Shown here piece after piece: positions 16,317 through 24,497 of a stretch of DNA of 64,000 bases; within the stretch, counting starts at the first letter, position 1; the number at the start of each line of letters is the position of its first letter. Source of the DNA: Rhodanobacter sp. OK091. GTDB lineage: Bacteria; Pseudomonadota; Gammaproteobacteria; Xanthomonadales; Rhodanobacteraceae. The notes beneath the pieces are model-generated. The model saw only the letters and a list, made by a program, of their open reading frames with translations, was not told the origin of the DNA and did no database searches. Both the position numbers and the translations under genes were made by a program. The stretch lies in NCBI RefSeq assembly GCF_900142825.1, contig NZ_FRCH01000002.1:62001-126000 (forward strand), given 5' to 3'.

Positions 16317-17552
16317 TTACGGTGCGCGCTTGAGCGCGAGCACCGCGTTGAGTCCGCCGAACGCGAACGAGTTGCTCAGTGCGGCACGCACCGGCATCTC
16401 CCGGGCGACATTCGGCACGTAATCCAGATCGCAGGCCGGATCGACCTTGTCCAGGTTTGCGGTGGGCGGCACCACGCTGTCACGCAAGGCGCCAACCACC
16501 GCCACCAGCTCCAGCGCGCCGGACGCGCCCAGCGCATGGCCATGCATCGACTTGGTCGAGGACACTGCAAGGCGATCGGCATGCGCGCCGAACGCAAGAC
16601 GGATCGCCTTGGACTCGGTGACATCGTTGGCGAGAGTGCCGGTGCCATGGGCGTTGATGTAGTCGACGTCCTCCGGAGCGAGAGCGGCATCGGCGAGCGC
16701 CTGGCGCATCGCGCTGGCCGCTCCGTCCGCGCTGGGCATCACGATGTCGGTGGCATCGGCGGTCATGCCGCTGCCGGCCAGTTCGGCGAGGATGGTCGCG
16801 CCGCGTGCTTGAGCATGTTCCAGCGATTCCAGCACGAAGATGCCGGCGCCCTCGCCGAGCACCAGGCCGCGCCGGTTGATGCTGAACGGGCGGCAGGTGT
16901 CGTCGGCCAGCACGCGCATCGCCTCCCACGCTCGCAAGGCGCCATACGTGATGCACGCTTCGGTGCCGCCGGTGATGGCTGCATCGACCATGCCGTAGCG
17001 GATCATCATGGCGGCCTGGATGATCGCGTGGTTCGCCGAGGCGCAGGCGCTGGCCACCGCATAGGTGGGTCCGCGCAGGCCATAGGCGATGCTGATCTGG
17101 CTGGCCGAGGCGTTGGTCATCAGGCGCACGATGGTGAGCGGATGCGCGCGTTGGGAATTCTCCCCGTACAGCCGCTTGCTCTGCTCGTCCTGGGTGGTTT
17201 CGCCGCCGACGCCGGTGCCGACCACGCACGCCGTGCGCACGCCGAGACCGTTCTGGCGAAACTCCAGTCCGGATTGCGTGATCGCCTCACGCGCCGCATG
17301 CAGCGCGAATTCCGAGGTGCGGTCGAGCATCGGCAGGATGCGTTCGTCGATATTCGCTGCAGGGTCGAAACTCGCCGGCACCTGGGCGGCGATCTTCACA
17401 CGCAGGCGCGCTGCATCCGGATGGTTCAGCGGACCGATCGCACTGCGGCCTTCGCGCAGGCCTTGCCACAGCGCCTCGGCACCGACGCCGAGCGGGCTGA
17501 TCGCGCCCATGCCGGTGATCACCACGCGGCGCATCAGTGGAACCGTGGACAT
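16317..17552 (-). CDS. Beta-ketoacyl-ACP synthase, FabF-like (KAS II type)
   Basis: 411 residues, full length for FabF. The catalytic triad is complete: C170 in VASACASANHA, H302 in NAHGTGT, and H339 in SMHGHALGASG with K334 before it. It condenses an acyl group with a malonyl-type unit on an acyl carrier protein. The start ATG 17552 shares one base with the stop of the upstream acyl-carrier-protein gene (TGATG). This is not the fatty-acid fabF locus: no fabD, fabG or fabH is nearby. Neighbours are aminotransferases, an acyltransferase and exporters, so a dedicated secondary role is likely. No chain-length-factor partner or reductase is present in the window. Confidence 0.92.
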   Translation of the reverse strand: MSTVPLMRRVVITGMGAISPLGVGAEALWQGLREGRSAIGPLNHPDAARLRVKIAAQVPASFDPAANIDERILPMLDRTSEFALHAAREAITQSGLEFRQNGLGVRTACVVGTGVGGETTQDEQSKRLYGENSQRAHPLTIVRLMTNASASQISIAYGLRGPTYAVASACASANHAIIQAAMMIRYGMVDAAITGGTEACITYGALRAWEAMRVLADDTCRPFSINRRGLVLGEGAGIFVLESLEHAQARGATILAELAGSGMTADATDIVMPSADGAASAMRQALADAALAPEDVDYINAHGTGTLANDVTESKAIRLAFGAHADRLAVSSTKSMHGHALGASGALELVAVVGALRDSVVPPTANLDKVDPACDLDYVPNVAREMPVRAALSNSFAFGGLNAVLALKRAP

Positions 17553-17824
17553 CAGTTCGATCCTTCGCCCGCGGCGGCCTTGTCATCCAGCGCCTTCTGC
17601 ACCGCGTCGACCAGGCTCTGCGTCGTGTCGGTGTCGAAGTTGGCCCCTTGCTGGTCCGGGAAGGTGATGTTGAAGTGTTCCTCGATGTCGAAGATCAATT
17701 CGATCGCCTCCAGCGAAGCGATGCCCAGATCCTTCAAGGTGGATTCGGGCTTGATCGTGGCCACGTCGATCTTGGCCTGCTTGGCAATGAGATCGAAAAT
17801 CTGTTGCTGGGTTGTATCGGTCAT
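17552..17824 (-). CDS. Acyl carrier protein, dedicated to the adjacent ketosynthase
   Basis: 90 residues of a four-helix phosphopantetheine-binding carrier. The attachment serine is S37 in LGIASLEAIEL. The usual D-S-L is A-S-L here; the aspartate before the serine, normally conserved in AcpP, is missing, which suggests a specialised partner set. The C-terminus has a short Ala/Gly tail (DDKAAAGEGSN). The gene is the first of a two-gene unit with the ketosynthase (1-base overlap) and is divergent from the acyltransferase gene at 17893. The 68-base gap between them must hold both promoters; I could not assign hexamers with confidence. Confidence 0.9.
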   Translation of the reverse strand: MTDTTQQQIFDLIAKQAKIDVATIKPESTLKDLGIASLEAIELIFDIEEHFNITFPDQQGANFDTDTTQSLVDAVQKALDDKAAAGEGSN

Positions 17825-17892
17825 GACGAGTAGGCTCCTGGCTGCGCACGACAGTGTTACATATCAACCAGTCTAGGCAGATTTGCTTACTC

Positions 17893-18963
17893 ATGCCTTT
17901 CATTTCGCAATTGGAACCGGACGCACTGCTCGCGCATTTCATGGCGCAGCCGCCGATCGGGTTTGCCGTTGAACTCTCGCCGCAGGGCATGCCGAGTTTC
18001 GTGGCGCCGTTCGACCTGCTGACCACCGCGGACGATGAACTGCGCCGTCGAGTGACGCACTTGCCGCTGTATCGCTGGTGGGGGCGCCTGCTGCGCTGGC
18101 GCACGCGCTTTGCCGGTACCACCGTGTCCGAGTATGCGCCGCTGCCTCCGGGCGTGACGCCAGCCGAACTGGCGCAGGGCCTGAAGGCCGCGTACGGGCG
18201 TGAATGCCGGTTGCTGATCGTCAAGGACATCGCGCAGGACTCACCCCTGCTCAGCGACGCCGACAACGCCTATGCGCAAGCATTCGCCAGCGCCTGCGAA
18301 GCCGAGGGCTATGTGCTGCTCGAAGGTCAGGCGCTGGCTTGGGTGCCGATCGATTTCGCCTCGGGCGACGAGTATCTGGCGCGACTGTCGTCCGGCCGAC
18401 GGAAGAACATCCGGCGCAAGCTGCGTTCCCGCGCCGACCTCGAGATCGAGATGGTGCACACCGGTGATGCACGCTTCAGCGACGCGGCGACCCTGGCGGC
18501 GTTCTATGCGCTGTTCGACAACGTGTACGCGCAAAGCGAGATCCACTTCGACCGGCTGAGCGCGGCATTCTTTCGGGAGGTGCTGCAGGACGGCGGCAGC
18601 GGCGGCGTGGTGTTCGTCTACCGGCATGCCGGGCAGATGATCGGCTGGAATCTCTGTTACGAACATGGCGGCAAGCTGATCGACAAATACGTCGGCTTCG
18701 CCTACCCGCAGGCACGTGAGCACAACCTGTACTTCGTCAGCTGGATGCACAATCTCGACTACGCGCGGCAGCGCGGCCTGAGCCATTACGTAGCCGGCTG
18801 GACCGACCCCGAAGTCAAATCCTTTCTGGGCGCAAGCATGACTTTTACCCGTCATGCGGTATATGCCCGCAACCCGCTGTTGCGTGCGCTGCTGCGCCGA
18901 CTCGGCAGCCATTTCGAGAGTGATCGCAGCTGGCAGGCGGCCACGGAGGCTACCAATGAATAA
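17893..18963 (+). CDS. FemAB/GNAT-like N-acyltransferase (COG3146-like)
   Basis: About 356 residues. The middle and C-terminal part fit the double-GNAT fold of FemAB-type or 'peptidogalycan' acyltransferases: SSGRRKNIRRKLR, then FYALFDNVYAQSEIHFDRL, GGVVFVYRHAGQMIGWNL and LIDKYVGFAYPQAREHNLYF. Such proteins transfer acyl or aminoacyl groups to amines. I chose ATG 17893; a GTG at 17854 is possible but has no better ribosome site. The last 8 bases overlap the start of the ureohydrolase-like gene, so the two are coupled. Next to a ketosynthase and carrier protein it may use an acyl-ACP as donor, which is inference. Confidence 0.75.
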   Translation: MPFISQLEPDALLAHFMAQPPIGFAVELSPQGMPSFVAPFDLLTTADDELRRRVTHLPLYRWWGRLLRWRTRFAGTTVSEYAPLPPGVTPAELAQGLKAAYGRECRLLIVKDIAQDSPLLSDADNAYAQAFASACEAEGYVLLEGQALAWVPIDFASGDEYLARLSSGRRKNIRRKLRSRADLEIEMVHTGDARFSDAATLAAFYALFDNVYAQSEIHFDRLSAAFFREVLQDGGSGGVVFVYRHAGQMIGWNLCYEHGGKLIDKYVGFAYPQAREHNLYFVSWMHNLDYARQRGLSHYVAGWTDPEVKSFLGASMTFTRHAVYARNPLLRALLRRLGSHFESDRSWQAATEATNE

Positions 18964-19837
18964 CCTGGCGAACCGGCCTGTCGTGCTCGACATCGACCAA
19001 TCGGTGGGGCCGTTGCCCGACCGATTGGTGCTGCCGCTGGCGCACTGGCAGGAATCGATCCGCTTCGGCTCGTCGCTGGCGACGATGCGGCGCTTCGGCT
19101 TGATGCTCGACGAATTGCTGCCGGCCGAGTACGGCACTGTATTCCTGGGCAGTGGCGACTTCCATCACCTGAGCTGGCCATTGATCGCACGCCTGCCATC
19201 GCGCACGCCGTTCCAGGTCGTGGTACTCGACAACCACCCGGACAACATGCGCTTTCCGTTCGGCGTGCATTGCGGTTCGTGGGTGCGTCGCGTGGCGATG
19301 CTGCCGCAGGTCAGTCACGTGCATGTGCTCGGCATCACTTCGAGCGATATCGGTGGCGGTCATGCGTGGGAGAACTATCTGACCCCGTTGCGGCGCGGCA
19401 AGCTGAGCTATTGGAGCATCGGCGTGGACACCGGCTGGTCGCGCCGGCTTGGGCTGGCGCATGCATTCCATGGTTTCGACTCGCCCGAAGCGATGGTCGA
19501 TGCGTTCGTCGAAGCGCAGCGCACGCAAACGGTGCCGAGCTACCTGTCGATCGACAAGGATGCGTTCTCACCGGAGGTGGCGCATACCAACTGGGATCAA
19601 GGCCGGCTGCTGACCGATCACGCGCTGGCGTTGATCGGCAGTCTGCGTCACGGCCTGGTCGGCAGCGACATCAACGGCGAGGTTTCGCACTACCGCTACC
19701 AGAGCTGGTGGAAGCGCCGGCTATCGGCGATGGACGAGCAGCCCGAGATCGATCCGGCGCAACTGGCCGGCTGGCAGGCGCAGCAGCATGCGTTGAATCT
19801 GCAGTTGCTGGCGGCGATTGCGGCAAAGTCCGGCTGA
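18956..19837 (+). CDS. Arginase/ureohydrolase-fold protein
   Basis: 293 residues. Dinuclear metal motifs of the arginase-agmatinase-deacetylase fold are visible: GSGDFHH (H70/H71), LDNHPDN (D92, H94, D96) and SIDKDAFSP (D200, D202). The overall order and spacing match ureohydrolases, which cleave guanidino groups (arginine, agmatine, formiminoglutamate), but the substrate loops are not ones I recognise. It overlaps the upstream acyltransferase gene by 8 bases and ends one base before a converging aminotransferase gene. Its place in this cluster suggests processing of a guanidino or amide group in the product; that is inferred. Confidence 0.78.
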   Translation: MNNLANRPVVLDIDQSVGPLPDRLVLPLAHWQESIRFGSSLATMRRFGLMLDELLPAEYGTVFLGSGDFHHLSWPLIARLPSRTPFQVVVLDNHPDNMRFPFGVHCGSWVRRVAMLPQVSHVHVLGITSSDIGGGHAWENYLTPLRRGKLSYWSIGVDTGWSRRLGLAHAFHGFDSPEAMVDAFVEAQRTQTVPSYLSIDKDAFSPEVAHTNWDQGRLLTDHALALIGSLRHGLVGSDINGEVSHYRYQSWWKRRLSAMDEQPEIDPAQLAGWQAQQHALNLQLLAAIAAKSG

Positions 19838-19838
19838 C

Positions 19839-21050
19839 TCAGCCAAGGACGGTTTCCAGAGTGCGGCAGACCGTCTCGAAATCCTCGTCAGTCACCCACG
19901 GGCTGTTGCTGATGCTCAGGCTGCGCGCCGCGAAATCGCGCGCATGCGGCACGTCCTGCGGCGGCACCACGCCAGCGAGATAGGCATAGTCGGGCAGGGC
20001 GTGGATGAACAGGCGGCTGACGCCGAGACCGGATTGCCACAACTCGGTCAGTGCGGCATCGCGGCGTCGTTGGTCGGGCAGCATCAGCAATAAAAACGGC
20101 CAGGTGCCGTGCGCGCCGACAGGATCGTCGAGGACCTCGACGCCATCGATACGGCGCAGTCGGGGCAATCGTTGTTGCGCTTGCGCAGACAGCAGATCGA
20201 GAAACGTCGGCAGTCGGGTCGCGGCATGCGCGCCGACGGCCTGGCGCCAGTGGCCGACGCGATGCAGCGGTATCGTCAGCGGAAAGTCATCGCCCACCGC
20301 GGCAACCGGATCGCCGCGGCGCAGGGCGCGACGCAACGGATTGCCATATGCCAGACGCAGACCGCGTGGTCGATATAACGCGGCGTAGCCGAGCAGTTCG
20401 ATGCTGCGTTTCCATTCCCAGGCGAAGCTGTGCGGCACGATGCGGGCGGCGGTGCGGGCGAGGCGTTCGCGCATGACGGGGTCGCGCGCCAGCAGCAGCC
20501 CGCCTTCGTAGATCGACAACCCTTTGCCGGCGGCCAGGCTGAAAAAGCCGATATCGCCTGACAGGCCCACGCTGACATGGTCGCGGCGTGCGCCCAGTGC
20601 CTGCGCGGCATCCTCGATCACGTAGGCGCCCACGTTGCGCGCCACGGCGAGCGCATCGTCGACATCGGCGACGCGGCCGGCCAGATGGGTGGGAATGATC
20701 GCCAGCGTGCGTTCGTCACAGGCGGCACGCAAGGCGGCCGGATCCATGTCGTAGTGGCTGGCGCGCAGATCGCACAGCTGCAATTCGAGCCCGGCCTGCT
20801 GCACGGCGATCGCCACCAGCGGACAGGTGAACGCGGGAACCACGACGCGCCGGCGCTGCGGCTGCAGTTCGCGCAGCGTCGTCAGCGCGATCAGCAGTGA
20901 CGCAGTGCCGGAGCACTCCAGTTGTAGCGGCGGCGTGCCCAGCTGTGCGGCGATGTCGGCGGCCAGGGTGGCTGCGCCCGGACGCAGGTCGGCCAGTCGC
21001 AACGGCAGGCCGGCGGTGGGTGGCAGTTCGTGGGGGCGGCGGGACAGCAT
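19839..21050 (-). CDS. DegT/DnrJ/EryC1/StrS-family PLP aminotransferase
   Basis: 403 residues. Fold type I PLP features: CSGTASLLIAL (about 46-56) for phosphate binding, VIEDAAQALGA with D147, and FSLAAGKGLSIYEGG with Schiff-base lysine K176. The family makes amino sugars (ArnB, StrS) or related amines. It is the last gene of the long minus-strand run; it starts 20 bases after the stop of the small transporter gene at 21071. The ribosome site is weak. An ArnB-like enzyme beside an ArnE/ArnF-like pair is striking, but no other Arn gene is present, so a lipid-amine or unknown sugar substrate is as likely. Confidence 0.87.
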   Translation of the reverse strand: MLSRRPHELPPTAGLPLRLADLRPGAATLAADIAAQLGTPPLQLECSGTASLLIALTTLRELQPQRRRVVVPAFTCPLVAIAVQQAGLELQLCDLRASHYDMDPAALRAACDERTLAIIPTHLAGRVADVDDALAVARNVGAYVIEDAAQALGARRDHVSVGLSGDIGFFSLAAGKGLSIYEGGLLLARDPVMRERLARTAARIVPHSFAWEWKRSIELLGYAALYRPRGLRLAYGNPLRRALRRGDPVAAVGDDFPLTIPLHRVGHWRQAVGAHAATRLPTFLDLLSAQAQQRLPRLRRIDGVEVLDDPVGAHGTWPFLLLMLPDQRRRDAALTELWQSGLGVSRLFIHALPDYAYLAGVVPPQDVPHARDFAARSLSISNSPWVTDEDFETVCRTLETVLG

Positions 21051-21070
21051 GCGCGCAGCTTAGCCGGTGC

Positions 21071-21466
21071 TCAGGCTTCGGCCGGTTCCGGCACGTGCTC
21101 GCGGCTCTCGGCCATGCCCAGGCAGACGATGCCGGCGATGATCGCGATCGCACCCAGCACACGGGCGGCGTTGAGGTGTTCGTCGAACAACCACACGGAC
21201 AGCAGCATCACCGACACCACTTCCAGATGCGAAGCGGCGAAGGCGGGGCCGATCGGCGCGTGCTTGAGCAAGGCCATCCAGGTGAAGAAAGCGCCGATAT
21301 AGCCGATCACGGCACCGTAGACCCATGGCTGACCGAACACGCGCAACACCCATTCGAGGCTGGCGGCGACGGGCAGTGCCTGCGTGCCGGCATACTTGAA
21401 GCTGATCTGCGCAAGGGTGTCGAAACCCATCAGCAACAGGAAGCCGAACAGATAGAAGCGTTTCAT
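21071..21466 (-). CDS. Small EamA/SMR-type transporter subunit (ArnF-like), second of pair
   Basis: 131 residues with four predicted membrane helices. The first helix contains GFDTLAQISFKYAG, resembling the GQ..K signature of ArnE/ArnF and other short EamA proteins. The start ATG 21466 overlaps the stop of its sister gene (ATGA); the longer open frame upstream belongs to the sister's coding region. The C-terminus is a short soluble tail (AESREHVPEPAEA). Such half-size proteins work as heterodimers that flip lipid-linked or cationic substrates across the inner membrane. It precedes the DegT aminotransferase gene by 20 bases. Confidence 0.8.
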   Translation of the reverse strand: MKRFYLFGFLLLMGFDTLAQISFKYAGTQALPVAASLEWVLRVFGQPWVYGAVIGYIGAFFTWMALLKHAPIGPAFAASHLEVVSVMLLSVWLFDEHLNAARVLGAIAIIAGIVCLGMAESREHVPEPAEA

Positions 21467-21843
21467 CCGCCGACTCCCACGATCACCACACCGAGCGTGA
21501 CCAGCAGGATGCCGGTGACTCGCAGCCGGGTCAGTTTCTCGCCGAACAGGAAACGGCCGGCGACCATGATCGCGACGATATTGATCGAGCCCAGCAGCAC
21601 GCCTTCGGACAGCGGAATCAGCGACAGGAACGCGATCCACACCAGAAACTCGATCACGTAGCTGGCGATACCCAGCCACAACCACGGCCGTGACGCCATG
21701 TGCTTCCAGCGCGCCAGGCCGTCACCGGCGGCCTCATCGCCGGCGGCCGCCTTGAATGCCAGCTGGCCGCCGGTGTCGAGCACGATGTTGAGCAGCCACA
21801 GGCCTGCCACCAGGCTGGAGATGGAACCCTCCGCCGGCATCAT
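21463..21843 (-). CDS. Small EamA/SMR-type transporter subunit (ArnE-like), first of pair
   Basis: 126 residues, four predicted membrane helices. The first contains LDTGGQLAFKAAAG, the same Q-x-x-F-K pattern as its neighbour; later segments include LGIASYVIEFLVWIAFLSLIPLSEGVLL split by a loop. Start ATG 21843 shares one base with the esterase stop (TGATG); a second ATG follows at 21840. Its stop overlaps the start of the next subunit. Two unequal short SMR-like proteins in tandem are the usual sign of an obligate heterodimer (ArnEF, EbrAB, YkkCD). Likely role: flippase for the product or an intermediate of this cluster. Confidence 0.8.
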   Translation of the reverse strand: MMPAEGSISSLVAGLWLLNIVLDTGGQLAFKAAAGDEAAGDGLARWKHMASRPWLWLGIASYVIEFLVWIAFLSLIPLSEGVLLGSINIVAIMVAGRFLFGEKLTRLRVTGILLVTLGVVIVGVGG

Positions 21844-22679
21844 CAGGCAGCGATGCGCTGCGTGCCGGTCGACGCGGCGATGTCGTCGAAGAACGCGGCC
21901 GAGCGATCGATCAAGGTGCGGCGCTCCCGGTCGATCGTGATCATGTGGTAGCTGTCCTTGAGCAGCAGTAGCTCGGCCGGCGCACTGACTTCGCGCATCA
22001 CGAGTTCGGCATTTTTCAGGCTGGCGACGTCGTCCTCGCTGGCATGCGCGACCAGGCAGGGCGCGGTCACCTGCGGCAACTGGCTGCGCACCTCGGCAGC
22101 GAGGTGATACATCTCGGCCAGCGAATACCACGGGTTGCCGGGCAGGCCGGCAGCGGCACTGTCGCCGCTGAGCATCGCCGTGCTGACCTGCGCGCGCAGG
22201 CGCTCGTCACGGATGCCGTACGGCGGTTGTTCCATGAAACTGAAGTTGCGGCCGATGCCGAGCTTCTTCAGCAGCGGCAGCATGAATGACAGTCGCGCAG
22301 CCCACGGAATGCTCCAGCCGTCATAGCGGAAGGTAGCGCCATACACGCCGACGCCAGCGACCTGCTGCGGCCGATCCGCCGCCAGCTTGAGCGCCAGCAG
22401 CGCGCCCATCGACAGTCCGCCCACGAACAGGTGGTCGACCTTTTTCAGCATGTCGTCGGCGGCTTTCTCGACGCTGGCGTACCAGTCGCGCCAGCCGGTG
22501 GCGAGCAGATCCTCGACGTTGCCGCAGTGACCGGCCAGCTGCATGCCATGCACGGTGAAGCCGGCACGGTTCAGGCCCTTGCCGAGCAACCGCATTTCCA
22601 TCGGTGTGCCGGTCAGGCCATGGATCAGCAGCACGCCGCTGCGGCCGCCCTCGAAGAAGAAATCAGTTTGCTGGATCAC
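21843..22679 (-). CDS. Est30-like carboxylesterase / monoacylglycerol-lipase-type hydrolase
   Basis: 278 residues from GTG 22679, chosen because AGGG lies 8 bases upstream and homology-like sequence starts there (IQQTDFFFEGG); the open frame runs on but reads into a hairpin. Alpha/beta hydrolase motifs: oxyanion region LIHGLTGTP, nucleophile S90 in GGLSMGAL, and the acid and His in ASEDD and KDSYHMITIDRE, the latter typical of Est30-type carboxylesterases. No signal peptide, so cytoplasmic. In a ketosynthase/carrier-protein setting it could act as a thioesterase or deacylase. It leads the esterase-SMR-SMR-DegT part of the run. Confidence 0.83.
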   Translation of the reverse strand: MIQQTDFFFEGGRSGVLLIHGLTGTPMEMRLLGKGLNRAGFTVHGMQLAGHCGNVEDLLATGWRDWYASVEKAADDMLKKVDHLFVGGLSMGALLALKLAADRPQQVAGVGVYGATFRYDGWSIPWAARLSFMLPLLKKLGIGRNFSFMEQPPYGIRDERLRAQVSTAMLSGDSAAAGLPGNPWYSLAEMYHLAAEVRSQLPQVTAPCLVAHASEDDVASLKNAELVMREVSAPAELLLLKDSYHMITIDRERRTLIDRSAAFFDDIAASTGTQRIAA

Positions 22680-22698
22680 GCGGTAGCCCTGTGCGGTG

Positions 22699-22726
22699 AA
22701 ACCGCGGCGATTCGCTGGCCGCGGTT
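22699..22726 (-). other. Stem-loop between adaptor and esterase genes
   Basis: AACCGCGGC (22700-22708) pairs exactly with GCCGCGGTT (22718-22726) around a 9-base loop. On the minus strand it falls 80 bases or less after the adaptor stop and just before the ribosome site of the esterase gene, followed by only three Ts. It could weaken read-through (partial terminator) or modulate translation, splitting the exporter genes from the downstream enzymes. Confidence 0.45.
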
Positions 22727-22759
22727 CTTCAGGCCTAAGGATCGCAGAACGCGGTTTCC

Positions 22760-23743
22760 TCAGCCTTTCGGCGCGGTACGGGGCGGTGTCGTGGCGGCGC
22801 CAAAGCGCACCATCACACGCTGGCCGATGCGCAGGTTCTTGGTTTGATCGGAGGTGGGTTCGTCGAATGCCAGCACACATTCCACCGTGCGCGCGTTGGC
22901 GCGCACCTGCGGGTCGTTTTCCAGCGTAGCCGGGCCGTACACCCGGCCGATGCGCAGCACGTGCGCGCTCCAGCGGGTATCGTCGCGGCCGCTGTCCGGC
23001 ACCACCTCGGCAGGCATGCCCGGCTGGATCACGCCGACGAAACTGTCGTTGAGTTCGGCACGGACGATCCGCGGTTTCTGCGGCAACAAGGTGAACAGCG
23101 GGCCGGAGGTGGGCGATACGCTGGCACCGGGTTGCGCCGACACCTGCACCACGTCGGCGTCGAACGGCGCGAGCAGGCTGCGCTGCTTCAATTCGTAGCG
23201 GGCTTCGTCCAGCTTCTGACTGGCCATGCTCAGCGCCGCGCGGGTGCTTTGCTGTTCGGCATCGAGTTGGGCGGCCGCTTCGCGAGCGTCGTCGGCGCTC
23301 TGACCGTCGCCGGCACCCGCGGCGACGGCAGCGGCCAGTCGCTGGGCACGCTGCTTTGCCCCAACCTGTTTGACCGCGATCAACTTCAGTTGCGCCTGTA
23401 TCTGTTCCAGTTGCGCCTGGGCGGCTTCGATGGCCAGCGTGGCCGGCTGGGTGTCCAGCGCGGCGAGCAGCTGACCCTGCTTGACGTGGTCGCCTTCATG
23501 CACGGCGACCTTGGCAAGGGTGCCTTCGCGCGGCATCGACAGCGTCAGCAAGCCCCCTTCGATGTCGACCTTGCCGCGCGCCACGGCGGCGTAGGCGGCG
23601 GGCGGCGCGGTGGCGTTGGTCGATTCGTCGGCGGATCGTGAGCAGCCTACCAGCAGACACGTCAGCGTCAGCGCGATGCCACCAAGCCGGATCAGCCGCG
23701 GGCCGTATGAGTATCGCGGCGTAGGGTATGCGGGCGGCTTCAT
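22760..23743 (-). CDS. ABC-exporter periplasmic adaptor (HlyD/DevB/MacA-like lipoprotein)
   Basis: 327 residues from ATG 23743, with AAGGA 9 bases upstream and a lipoprotein signal (LTLTCLLVGC). Adaptor features in order: first lipoyl half (VHEGDHVKQGQLLAALD), a long coiled coil (AIEAAQAQLEQIQAQLKLI to the second helix), second lipoyl half (LLAPFDADVVQVSAQPG), then beta domains. The start overlaps the ATPase stop (ATGA). The set permease-ATPase-adaptor matches DevBCA/MacAB exporters, where the adaptor joins the inner-membrane transporter to a TolC-like channel; the channel gene starts this operon. Confidence 0.88.
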   Translation of the reverse strand: MKPPAYPTPRYSYGPRLIRLGGIALTLTCLLVGCSRSADESTNATAPPAAYAAVARGKVDIEGGLLTLSMPREGTLAKVAVHEGDHVKQGQLLAALDTQPATLAIEAAQAQLEQIQAQLKLIAVKQVGAKQRAQRLAAAVAAGAGDGQSADDAREAAAQLDAEQQSTRAALSMASQKLDEARYELKQRSLLAPFDADVVQVSAQPGASVSPTSGPLFTLLPQKPRIVRAELNDSFVGVIQPGMPAEVVPDSGRDDTRWSAHVLRIGRVYGPATLENDPQVRANARTVECVLAFDEPTSDQTKNLRIGQRVMVRFGAATTPPRTAPKG

Positions 23744-24495
23744 GACTTGTTTTCCTTGTTGTCGACGAGCGGTGCATGGGTGTGCCGGTCGCTCAGAATG
23801 CGGCCATCTTCCATCGCCAGGACACGGTCGGCGTGGACGACCAGACGCGGATCGTGGCTGACGCACAGCACCGTGGTGCCGTGGGTATGGGCGATCCGGT
23901 GCAGGATATCGATGATCATCTGGCCGTTGGCTGCGTCCAGCGCACTGGTCGGTTCGTCGGCGAACAACAGCTCTGGTTCCTTGGCCAGCGCGCGGGCGAT
24001 CGCCACGCGTTGCTTCTCGCCGCCGGACAGTTCGGATGGCCGCAAACGCATGCGGTGCGCCAGGCCGACCTCCTCCAGCGATTGCTGTGCACGGCGGCGA
24101 GCCTCGTTGCGCGACAAACCCATGTGATTCAGCGGCAACTCGACCTGCTCGAAGGCGCTCAGTGCGGGGAACAGATTGAAGCCCTGGAACACGAAGCCGG
24201 TGTGCTGCAGGCGGAAGCGTTCGAGCGCGCGCAGGTCGAGCTGGCCCAGCTCACTGCCGAGCGCCTGCACGCGCCCGCTATCGACCTTCTGCAGCCCGCT
24301 GAGTATGGCCAGCAAGGTGCTTTTGCCGCAGCCGGACGGGCCGGAGATCAGGGTCAGTTCGCCGGCTTCGATACTCAGCGTGAGGCCATCCAGCACCTGG
24401 GTGCGCTGCTGACCTGAAACGAACGCCTTGCAGATGTTTTCCGCCAGCAGAGCAGGCGTCCGTACAGGTTCGGTGGCGGCGGCGGGATGTGTCAC
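23740..24495 (-). CDS. ABC-exporter ATPase (LolD/MacB/DevA-like)
   Basis: 251 residues from GTG 24495, which has GAGG a few bases upstream and lies just past the permease stop; a much longer open frame in the record is read-through into the permease region. Walker A GPSGCGKST (52-60), Q loop VFQGFN, signature LSGGEKQR (from 156), Walker B LLFADE (176-181) and H-switch CVSHDPR are all intact. It powers the permease encoded upstream. Family members serve exporters of lipoproteins, macrolides, or in DevBCA glycolipids. Confidence 0.92.
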   Translation of the reverse strand: MTHPAAATEPVRTPALLAENICKAFVSGQQRTQVLDGLTLSIEAGELTLISGPSGCGKSTLLAILSGLQKVDSGRVQALGSELGQLDLRALERFRLQHTGFVFQGFNLFPALSAFEQVELPLNHMGLSRNEARRRAQQSLEEVGLAHRMRLRPSELSGGEKQRVAIARALAKEPELLFADEPTSALDAANGQMIIDILHRIAHTHGTTVLCVSHDPRLVVHADRVLAMEDGRILSDRHTHAPLVDNKENKS

Positions 24496-24497
24496 GA

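Noticed and set aside
16317-17824. Ketosynthase and carrier protein as the housekeeping fabF and acpP
   Set aside because: Gene order is ACP then KS with an overlap, no other fab gene is near, and the carrier protein has an altered serine motif, so a separate pathway is more likely.
19839-21843. A lipid A aminoarabinose (Arn) operon
   Set aside because: Only ArnB-like and ArnE/F-like functions are seen; arnA, arnC, arnD and arnT are missing in the window.
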